NCBI GenBank assembly: GCA_018397055.1 | Contig: JAGTQS010000027.1 | Location: forward strand, 1 to 12,660 | Direction: 5' to 3' | Origin: Candidatus Bathyarchaeota archaeon | GTDB lineage: Archaea > Thermoproteota > Bathyarchaeia > Bathyarchaeales > DTEX01 | Length of the DNA: 12,660 nucleotides | In this document: positions 6,697 to 12,085 of the stretch, in pieces | How positions within the stretch are numbered: the first letter of the stretch is position 1 | Layout: each line of letters opens with the position of its first letter | Program-made: the position numbers and the translations under genes | Notes under the pieces: model-generated | Seen by the model: only the letters and a program-made list of their open reading frames with translations | Databases searched by the model: none | Told to the model about the DNA's origin: nothing

Positions 6697-7728
6697 TTAG
6701 AACCAGGACTCCAAAGTCGTTTTCTTTTTAGACTCCTTCATTCCCTCAACCGCCTTAGAAAGGGCCTTTCGCACCCTGTCCTCTGAAAAATCTTTTTCGC
6801 CGCAAAGGAACTCAACAACACCCTCAACGTTCGGTTCCTGCCAACTGAGACTGTAATTGTCTGTAACCTTAGGGTGAAGGAAAACTTCTCGGATGATTCT
6901 CGGTTCAACAGGAAACTCTGCGTTCTTAAGCATCGGAAGAGCAGCTTCGAGGCTTCCATGCTCTTTAATCAACTTAAGCGCAGATTTGGGTCCAACGCCC
7001 TTTACCCCGTCTGGGTTATAGTCCGTTCCGATTAGGATTCCTATATCAATAAGCTGCTCAAACGTAATCTCAAGCTCCTTCAAAAGCTTCGCCAGCTCCA
7101 CGGTTTCAGGCTCAATCTCTATGTAAACGTTTTTTCTGGGAAGCTTTCTTCTACCAGAGATTGTTAGATTTCTGAGTAGAACCGGGGCTCCAAACAATAG
7201 GCTGTCAAAATCTTGGCTGGCACAGTAGTCCGCACTTCCTTTTTTTCGCAATATAGCTGCTTGAGCTTCTCCTTCTGACGGGGCTTGCACCCAAGGGACG
7301 CCCATACAATTTAGCAAATGTTTAGAATCTTCCGCCATGTAATCTTTTAGCCGACTTGTCATCTGCGCGTAGCTTCTCGCCTCTTCGATCTTGCCTTCTT
7401 TCAAGGCGACCTCATACTTTATTTGGGCTTCTTCCTTGATTTTTGACCTTCGTTTGATCTCTGCTTCTTTAAGTGCAGGAGGCATCCCGTCGAAGACGTA
7501 TATGACTTTTATGCCCATCTCCATGAGATTGCACGTTCTATAGAACAAGCCGCTAAGGTGACTCGTAATCATGCCCCTATGGTCTCTCAAAGGCGTTCCA
7601 TCAGGCTGCCTAATTATCGCCAAAAACTGGTAAAGAGCGTTGTAGGCATCGATGGCAACCTTTTTTCTATTAAGGTTCTTAAGGTCAACAGGTGTTTTGG
7701 GAACCAAATCTCCTAAATTGACGCCCAT
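6697..7728 (-). CDS. fen: Flap endonuclease 1 (FEN-1)
   Basis: 343 residues, typical for archaeal FEN-1, which cuts 5' flaps during Okazaki fragment maturation and long-patch repair. N-domain MGVNLGDLV (1-9) fixes the start; Gly2 is the conserved residue after Met removal. Catalytic acids are all present: D27 (AIDAYN), D80 (YVFDG), E152 and E154 (PSEGEAQAA), D173 and D175 (SQDFDSLLFG) and D236 (GTDYN). The helix-two-turn-helix DNA-binding motif is GVKGVGPKSALKLI (241-254). The C-terminal tail KKTTLESWF fits a PCNA-interacting PIP box, with Lys in place of the usual first Gln. No strong Shine-Dalgarno is seen; an upstream ATG at 7743 is out of frame. The gene is transcribed from the shared TATA element at 7793-7802, back to back with the membrane protein and ligase genes. 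Confidence 0.97.
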   Translation of the reverse strand: MGVNLGDLVPKTPVDLKNLNRKKVAIDAYNALYQFLAIIRQPDGTPLRDHRGMITSHLSGLFYRTCNLMEMGIKVIYVFDGMPPALKEAEIKRRSKIKEEAQIKYEVALKEGKIEEARSYAQMTSRLKDYMAEDSKHLLNCMGVPWVQAPSEGEAQAAILRKKGSADYCASQDFDSLLFGAPVLLRNLTISGRRKLPRKNVYIEIEPETVELAKLLKELEITFEQLIDIGILIGTDYNPDGVKGVGPKSALKLIKEHGSLEAALPMLKNAEFPVEPRIIREVFLHPKVTDNYSLSWQEPNVEGVVEFLCGEKDFSEDRVRKALSKAVEGMKESKKKTTLESWF

Positions 7729-7792
7729 ACGGCTTCGCCCATAGCGAAATTGACACTTGGATATGACTGCTTAATCTGTTTACTCGGTAAAG

Positions 7793-7802
7793 CCTATAAA
7801 GG
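7793..7802. promoter_or_regulatory. Symmetric TATA element between divergent fen and the zinc-ribbon membrane gene
   Basis: CCTATAAAGG reads as CCTTTATAGG on the other strand, so it looks like a TATA box both ways. It lies ~65 bp before the fen ATG (7728) and ~105 bp before the preferred plus-strand start (7905). It may serve both genes or have a near neighbour for one of them (TTTTTAA at 7803-7809). Confidence 0.5.
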
Positions 7803-7904
7803 TTTTTAACTGAGCTTTGGGAAGTCTTATTTGCCTATTGAATACGTGATTCGGATTATTCGGTGAACTATCTTCGTATTCGGCGTCTTAAGGAGTCTAG
7901 AGGA

Positions 7905-8834
7905 ATGGCGTTTCGAAAACCCAACAGGGAGCTTTCAGTTACTGAAATCCTAAGTTTTTCTTTTGGCTTGTACATTGCGAAGTTTGATGTTATGCTTGTT
8001 CCCTTTCTCTTCATAAACGTCTTTAACACTTTTGCAACAGATTTTCTTTGGCGGTTAACTCCTGTTTTTGAGTTGCCACAAAATATTACTGAAGAGTTCT
8101 TTCTGCAATTTTTCGATTACTTAGCTGCCATTTTCCCTTTAATAGTTGTGATTATCGTCGTAAATTGGGTCATAACAACAATCGCCAACGGAATTGTCGT
8201 TAAACTGTCCTCTGAGGCACTTGAGGGAAAAACTGTTTCTGTTAAAATTGGGCTCGACTCTGTCTTGTCAAGTCTTCTTACTCTTCTGGTGGCAAGTTTA
8301 ATTGTGTCAATTTTAACGGTTTTTGGACTGTTCTTTTTCGTAATCCCCGGAATCGTCGTGGCCACAATGTTTAGCCTAACAGTCCAAGTGGTTATGATTG
8401 AACGCCTCGGCATGTTAGCAAGCCTCTACAGAAGCAGGAAGCTTGTTGCCAACAGGTGGCTGAAAGTTCTGACAATTCTTTCCACGTTCATGTTGCTTAT
8501 GGTAATCGCAAACATCATTGGACAGGCTATCGGCAGCTCTGTAACTTCATTTAACACAACTATGGCACTAATCATTGAAAGCGTCGTTTCATCACTTGTT
8601 CAACCAATCCAACCCATATCTTTGACGTTACTTTATTATTCCCTGCGCACAAGAGAAAAGCCGTCTGAGCAGCTATTACCACCTCAACTCTTAATTCCAC
8701 GTAGAAAACAGCCATACCCGTATTCGCAGCTTCCACCATACTTCCAGCCTAAATTCTGCTATAAATGCGGAGTGCGCCTTCCACCAGACGCGGTTTTCTG
8801 TCCACAATGCGGCATCCGAGTGAGAACCGAATAA
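7905..8834 (+). CDS. Multi-pass membrane protein with C-terminal zinc ribbon (GPDPase-membrane-domain-like)
   Basis: 309 residues from ATG 7905, preceded by AAGGAG (7889-7894 region). An in-frame GTG at 7863 would add 14 residues but lacks such a site. About six membrane segments are visible (roughly 28-46, 72-95, 119-139, 142-163, 188-210, 219-247). The stretch FFFVIPGIVVATMFSLTVQV (143-162), followed by ERLGMLASLYRSRKLVANRW (166-185), matches the 'IPGI..A......V...E..G...AL.RS..L..G.W' pattern of the membrane domain of some glycerophosphodiester phosphodiesterases and related archaeal proteins. No phosphodiesterase domain is present. A proline-rich linker (~251-281) leads to a four-cysteine ribbon, C285-x2-C288 and C299-x2-C302 (CYKCG...CPQCG). 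Biochemical role unknown. It lies between fen and the ligase, 75 bp before the ligase start. Confidence 0.75.
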   Translation: MAFRKPNRELSVTEILSFSFGLYIAKFDVMLVPFLFINVFNTFATDFLWRLTPVFELPQNITEEFFLQFFDYLAAIFPLIVVIIVVNWVITTIANGIVVKLSSEALEGKTVSVKIGLDSVLSSLLTLLVASLIVSILTVFGLFFFVIPGIVVATMFSLTVQVVMIERLGMLASLYRSRKLVANRWLKVLTILSTFMLLMVIANIIGQAIGSSVTSFNTTMALIIESVVSSLVQPIQPISLTLLYYSLRTREKPSEQLLPPQLLIPRRKQPYPYSQLPPYFQPKFCYKCGVRLPPDAVFCPQCGIRVRTE

Positions 8835-8860
8835 CGTCTTTCCGCCAAAAAACCATTCAG

Positions 8861-8870
8861 TTTTAATATT
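8861..8870 (+). promoter_or_regulatory. Promoter of the DNA ligase gene
   Basis: TTTTAATATT is a plausible TATA element. A start ~25 bp on, near 8891, gives a leader of ~20 nt containing the AAGGGG ribosome site (8896-8900) before the TTG start. The ligase may therefore be transcribed separately from the upstream membrane protein gene. Confidence 0.4.
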
Positions 8871-8909
8871 CCCTTACAGAATTGATAAAGTGGCTAAGGG
8901 GAACTTGGT

Positions 8910-10670
8910 TTGCGGTACTCATTAGTCGCAGACGCTTATGAAAGAATTGAGGCGACAACCAAGAGGCTGGAGATGACTGACTATCTGGTTGACTTACTTA
9001 AAAAAACGCCTAAAACAGTTATCGACAAAGTCGTCTACCTTACGCAGGGAAAACTTTACCCAGACTTTATCGGAATCGAAATAGGCATAGCTGAAAAACT
9101 TGCAATTAAAGCAGTCGCAAAGGCAACTGGAAGAAGCGAAGAAAAAATCGAGGCTGACCTGAAACAAACAGGAGACCTCGGCGAAACCGCGCAAAAATTT
9201 CTTGAAAACAAGCAGCAAGTAACCTTTTTCCCGCAACCACTTACCATTGAAAGAGTCTATGAAACACTTGACAAAATCGCAAAGTCAACAGGCGCCGGCT
9301 CAGTTGATCAAAAACTCAACCTTCTAGCTGGACTGCTTGCAGACGCAGAACCAAAAGAGGCGAAGTACCTCATTCGAACGGTCACAGGTAAACTTAGGGT
9401 TGGAATTGCGGACATGACTGTTCTCGACGCCTTAGCCATCGCATACGGTGGAGGAAAAGATTTCAGGCCTCTCTTCGAAAGAGCCTACAACGTTTCTTCT
9501 GATTTGGGAAGAGTGGCGAAGACAGTTGTTGAGTCTGGGCCTGAGGCTCTCAAAAATTTCAGTGTGTCTCTCGGCGAGCCGATTAGACCTATGCTTGCTG
9601 AACGCCTAAGTTCACCTAAAGAGATACTTGAGAAGCTTGGGGGGATTTGCATCGCCGAGTACAAGTATGACGGGGAGAGAGTGCAAGTCCACAAAAACGG
9701 GAGTGAAGTTACACTTTTCTCTAGGAGACTTGAAAACATAACAAGTCAGTATCCGGACGCCGTTGAAATCGTTAAGGAAAGTTTGATTCCTGAAAAAGTC
9801 ATATTTGAGGCTGAATGTGTTGCGGTTGACATTGACACGGGAGAAATGAAGCCTTTTCAAGAGCTGATGCATCGGAGAAGAAAGTATGGAATACAGGAGG
9901 CAGCTAAAGAGAACCCTGTTTCGCTGTTCATGTTTGATGTCTTCTATGTTGATGGGAGAGACTTAACCTTGGAAACATACCCGGTTCGCCACAAAATTTT
10001 ACAGACAATCGTTAAAAAGCACGACAGAATCAAGGTGGCAGACTCCGTTATTGCGGATAACCCTGAGAAGCTTGAAAAATTTTTTGAGGAAGCCATCGAA
10101 AACGGCTGCGAAGGACTAATATGCAAATCAATAAGTGACGACTCGGTTTACCAAGCCGGAGCGAGAGGTTGGCTGTGGATAAAGTACAAGAGAGACTACA
10201 AAAGCGAGATGAGAGACACCGTGGACCTCGTCGTTGTTGGCGCGTTCCACGGCAGAGGAAAAAGAGCAGGAACTTACGGAGCGCTTCTACTGGCGGCATA
10301 TAACCCGAAAAAAGACACCTTCGAAACCGTTTGTAAATGCGGTTCAGGCTTCACAGACGAGGACCTAGCGAACATTCCTAAAATGATGACTCCATACCAG
10401 ATGCCGCACCGCCATCCAAGGGTTGAATCTAAACTCGAAGCGGACATATGGTTCGAGCCGAAAATCGTGCTGGAAATCATTGGAGCTGAAATCACCCTTA
10501 GCCCAATCCACACGTGCGCCGAGAACATTCTACGGGAAGGAAGCGGCTTAGCCATCAGGTTTCCAAGGTTCACGGGAAAATTTAGATCTGACAAGTCAGC
10601 TGAAGACGCAACCGCTGTAGACGAGATTGTAGAAATGTATCGAAGTCAACTAAAAACCATAGAATCATAA
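8910..10670 (+). CDS. lig: ATP-dependent DNA ligase (replicative, archaeal type)
   Basis: 586 residues, typical for archaeal replicative ligase, which seals nicks during replication and repair through an AMP-lysine intermediate. Order: helical DNA-binding domain (~1-215), adenylation domain (~225-425) and OB-fold domain (~430-586). Motif I is EYKYDGER, with catalytic K252. Further motifs are SRRLENIT (271-278), FEAECVAVD (299-307), FMFDVFYVDG (340-349), EGLICKS (401-407), WLWIKYKRDY (421-430) and RFPRF (550-554). QVTFF at 103-107 sits where the Pyrococcus ligase is known to have its short PCNA-binding QKSFF. The start is a TTG at 8910: it gives the conserved MRYSLVADAYERIE N-terminus, while the next in-frame ATG would remove 21 residues. 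It completes Okazaki fragments after FEN-1, encoded nearby in the opposite direction. Confidence 0.97.
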   Translation: MRYSLVADAYERIEATTKRLEMTDYLVDLLKKTPKTVIDKVVYLTQGKLYPDFIGIEIGIAEKLAIKAVAKATGRSEEKIEADLKQTGDLGETAQKFLENKQQVTFFPQPLTIERVYETLDKIAKSTGAGSVDQKLNLLAGLLADAEPKEAKYLIRTVTGKLRVGIADMTVLDALAIAYGGGKDFRPLFERAYNVSSDLGRVAKTVVESGPEALKNFSVSLGEPIRPMLAERLSSPKEILEKLGGICIAEYKYDGERVQVHKNGSEVTLFSRRLENITSQYPDAVEIVKESLIPEKVIFEAECVAVDIDTGEMKPFQELMHRRRKYGIQEAAKENPVSLFMFDVFYVDGRDLTLETYPVRHKILQTIVKKHDRIKVADSVIADNPEKLEKFFEEAIENGCEGLICKSISDDSVYQAGARGWLWIKYKRDYKSEMRDTVDLVVVGAFHGRGKRAGTYGALLLAAYNPKKDTFETVCKCGSGFTDEDLANIPKMMTPYQMPHRHPRVESKLEADIWFEPKIVLEIIGAEITLSPIHTCAENILREGSGLAIRFPRFTGKFRSDKSAEDATAVDEIVEMYRSQLKTIES

Positions 10671-10697
10671 TTAATGAAGTCTAATGAAACAAATTAA

Positions 10698-10725
10698 GCA
10701 TCAAAAATGCCCAATTTGGTTTTTT
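10698..10725 (+). terminator. Possible ligase terminator
   Basis: A small hairpin (GCAT/ATGC, 10698-10701 and 10707-10710) and CCAATTTGG are followed by T6 at 10720-10725, 50 bp past the ligase stop. T-runs end transcription in archaea. If it works, the structured element downstream is not merely the ligase 3' UTR. Confidence 0.35.
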
Positions 10726-10757
10726 AGAATAATAATTCCAAGCTGGGTCTAAGCCTC

Positions 10758-10849
10758 AGGCGCTGTCCAGCCCGTATGGGCGTTGTCTTCGACGTGCATC
10801 GATCTTCAGCTGTTTCGACCGATGCTCTCAACGCCTTAACGCATCGCGC
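10758..10849. repeat. Stem-loop unit 1 of the tandem pair
   Basis: Basal helix 10758-10765 with 10842-10849 (imperfect, G/C-rich); bulge TCCAGCC 10766-10772; helix 10773-10785 with 10829-10841 (10 standard pairs, one G-U and two mismatches of 13); bulge TCTTCGAC 10786-10793; upper helix GCATCG/CGATGC 10796-10801 with 10820-10825; apical loop 10802-10819 containing CTTCAGCTGTTTCG (10804-10817). Confidence 0.8.
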
Positions 10850-10852
10850 TTT

Positions 10853-10944
10853 AAGTATTGTCTAGCCCATTGAAGCAATGTCTTTGTCACGTACCATCCT
10901 TCAGCTGTTTCGTCTGGTACGTTCATTGCTTCAATGCAATACTT
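10853..10944. repeat. Stem-loop unit 2 of the tandem pair
   Basis: Basal helix AAGTATTG/CAATACTT (10853-10860 with 10937-10944, 8 of 8); bulge TCTAGCC 10861-10867; helix CATTGAAGCAATG with CATTGCTTCAATG (10868-10880 with 10924-10936, 13 of 13); bulge TCTTTGTC 10881-10888; upper helix ACGTACCA/TGGTACGT (10889-10896 with 10915-10922, 8 of 8); apical loop 10897-10914 containing the same 14-nt motif (10899-10912). Confidence 0.85.
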
Positions 10945-10988
10945 GAAGCATACTTCCCAGCTTGGGATTACTAACTTACTCTTCTCTC

Positions 10989-10996
10989 AAATTTAA
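10989..10996 (-). promoter_or_regulatory. TATA element predicted to drive the structured RNA on the minus strand
   Basis: Reads TTAAATTT on the minus strand, preceded by AAAAGGC as a BRE-like stretch. Its centre lies ~26 bp before the edge of the outer helix at 10965. A second candidate (AGTTTAAAAT, minus, 11020-11011) would start ~24 nt earlier. The surrounding gap is A+T-rich, which lowers certainty. Confidence 0.45.
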
Positions 10997-11132
10997 GCCT
11001 TTTGCACAGAATTTTAAACTGGATAGTATTTATTTTTTTAAAAACGGGAAGTTTGAAGCCTAGTTACTTTAAGATTCGTGGTTTTTATTTCATTCCCCCT
11101 TTTAGATTTTTTATTTTGTTCACTTCGCTGAA

Positions 11133-11240
11133 ATGGTCATGAATTGGGTAGAAAAGATTAGTGATGATTTCTTTATACCGTCTAACCCAAAAGTGTTGAG
11201 GACGGATGTTGAACGGCATTTTCAATGCGAGCTCCTTTAG
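11133..11240 (+). CDS. Possible 35-residue small ORF or gene remnant
   Basis: ATG 11133 to TAG 11238-11240 encodes 35 residues, beginning MVMNWVEKISDDFF and ending ERHFQCELL. The composition is protein-like (acidic and aromatic residues, no low complexity), but no ribosome binding site precedes the ATG and I recognise no family. It may be a fragment of a decayed gene. Apart from this, 10966-11299 shows only A+T-rich promoter-like sequence. Confidence 0.18.
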   Translation: MVMNWVEKISDDFFIPSNPKVLRTDVERHFQCELL

Positions 11241-11242
11241 CG

Positions 11243-11282
11243 AATTTAAAAAAATTTAAATTGTTTTATACAATATTTTGTA
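11243..11282 (+). promoter_or_regulatory. Promoter region of the nuclease-like gene
   Basis: Two direct AATTTAAA copies (11243-11250, 11253-11260) and TTTTATA (11264-11270) give TATA-like choices. TACAA (11269-11273) and TTGTA (11278-11282) form a dyad just before the coding region that could bind a regulator. GAGGT (11289-11293) is the ribosome site, 6 nt before the GTG. Confidence 0.4.
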
Positions 11283-11299
11283 TGGCTTGAGGTATATTT

Positions 11300-11944
11300 G
11301 TGCAGGAATTTGAAAGAGACCTTGAGGTCTTGGCGAAAAGGCTTTGTCAGGGCGAAGAAGAAAGTGTTTCTAAAGAAATAGTAAGGTTGAAAGATTATTT
11401 GAAAGTCTTACACAGCAAAAACCTTGTAAAGATTAATCACTCCGTAATGGAGATTGTTTGCGCAAAATATTTGGTTCTTGCCGGATACAAGGTGGATTTG
11501 GAAAAAAGTCTAAATGGTTTATCATGTGACATTTATGCTTCGAAGGGTTTGGGCACAGTGATTATTGAGGTTGAAACAGGGTTTGTTCCGCCTGACCACG
11601 CTCTTGACCCTTCTACGTACATTAGAGCTCGAATAGCCAGCAAAATAACCCGTTACAGCCACTTTGCCGAAAAGTTCGGATTAGCTGTTCCCCCACATTA
11701 TATTATGCCAATTCCCAAAGTTTTAATTCAGCCTCCTCGTTACCGAAGTGGGGAGGAAATAATGGCTATCAAAGCCCTTTGTGACCTTTATTATAGCAGT
11801 CCTCCTGTAAGTCTTGATGAAATTAAGAATGCCCGTATACACACCGTGTATATTTTGGATGTTGACAACGGCATTGTAAAAGAAACTGAACCAATAACAT
11901 ACATTGAAAAAACTGAACACTTGTTTTCAGGCAATAGAGTTTAG
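11300..11944 (+). CDS. Uncharacterised protein with a PD-(D/E)XK nuclease-like pattern
   Basis: 214 residues from GTG 11300, with GAGGT 6 nt upstream. No family is recognised with certainty. An N-terminal helical part (1-45) is rich in charged residues. It is followed by helix NHSVMEIVCAKYLVLAGYKVDLE (46-68) with E51, then strands CDIYAS (76-81) and GTVIIEVETG (85-94). Helix-E, then D77, then E90-V-E92, with a basic helix after it (RARIASKITRYSHFAEKFG, 109-127), is the order of a PD-(D/E)XK restriction-endonuclease-like fold. However, the Lys of ExK is replaced by Glu92; K115 in the next helix might stand in, or the protein may be inactive. The C-terminal part (~130-200) has VPPHYIMPIPKVL and HTVYILDVDNG. 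No signal peptide or membrane segment is seen. Function is unknown; the fold is an inference. Confidence 0.6.
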   Translation: MQEFERDLEVLAKRLCQGEEESVSKEIVRLKDYLKVLHSKNLVKINHSVMEIVCAKYLVLAGYKVDLEKSLNGLSCDIYASKGLGTVIIEVETGFVPPDHALDPSTYIRARIASKITRYSHFAEKFGLAVPPHYIMPIPKVLIQPPRYRSGEEIMAIKALCDLYYSSPPVSLDEIKNARIHTVYILDVDNGIVKETEPITYIEKTEHLFSGNRV

Positions 11945-12018
11945 TTGCCATTCAACAACCATTAATGCGTTGACTTTAATCTTCCAAAATCGTTAAGAAC
12001 GTTTATTGCATTCTTAGG

Positions 12019-12052
12019 TTTAAACGAAATGTAATCTTTGAATAATTATTCA
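12019..12052 (+). promoter_or_regulatory. Promoter with start-site palindrome for the glycosyltransferase gene
   Basis: TTTAAA (12019-12024) is a TATA element predicting a start near 12047. That position falls inside TGAATAATTATTCA (12039-12052), a perfect 14-bp palindrome suited to a repressor dimer. The remaining gap, 11945-12018, holds only a weak GTTG/CAAC hairpin after the upstream stop. Confidence 0.4.
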
Positions 12053-12085
12053 GGTCGACCCAAAGAACATAGAGGAGGTTCAATA

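Larger units (their letters stand above)
10738..10965 (-). ncRNA. Novel structured RNA candidate: outer helix enclosing two paralogous stem-loops
   Basis: A perfect 10-bp helix, CCAAGCTGGG (10738-10747) with CCCAGCTTGG (10956-10965), encloses two tandem copies of one elaborate stem-loop (10758-10849 and 10853-10944) that align without gaps at an offset of 95 nt. Each copy has a basal helix, a 7-nt one-sided bulge TCYAGCC, a 13-bp helix, an 8-nt bulge (TCTTCGAC or TCTTTGTC, opposite one T), an upper helix of 6-8 bp, and an apical loop sharing the identical CTTCAGCTGTTTCG. The helices differ in sequence between copies yet stay paired. No ORF crosses it. Minus strand is preferred because AGGC-TTAAATTT (TATA at 10996-10989, with AAAAGG upstream) predicts a start near 10966-10968, right at the outer helix; no TATA element sits at the matching plus-strand distance. 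I recognise no known family. Fold confidence is high; strand and role are inferred. Confidence 0.7.

Noticed and set aside
7863..7904. GTG 7863 as start of the membrane protein
   Set aside because: It lacks a ribosome site, whereas ATG 7905 follows AAGGAG; kept as an alternative only.
10758..10944. CRISPR array or integron attC sites
   Set aside because: There are only two units, with differing stems and no spacer pattern; attC core sites and an integrase are absent.
10738..10965. A MITE or insertion-sequence relic bounded by the 10-bp inverted ends
   Set aside because: No convincing target-site duplication flanks the ends and no transposase remnant is present. Covarying internal helices favour a functional fold, although a mobile origin is not excluded.
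10738..10965. H/ACA or C/D box guide RNA
   Set aside because: Bulges are one-sided rather than a two-sided guide pocket, no ACA box is properly placed, and no RTGATGA/CTGA box pairs were found.
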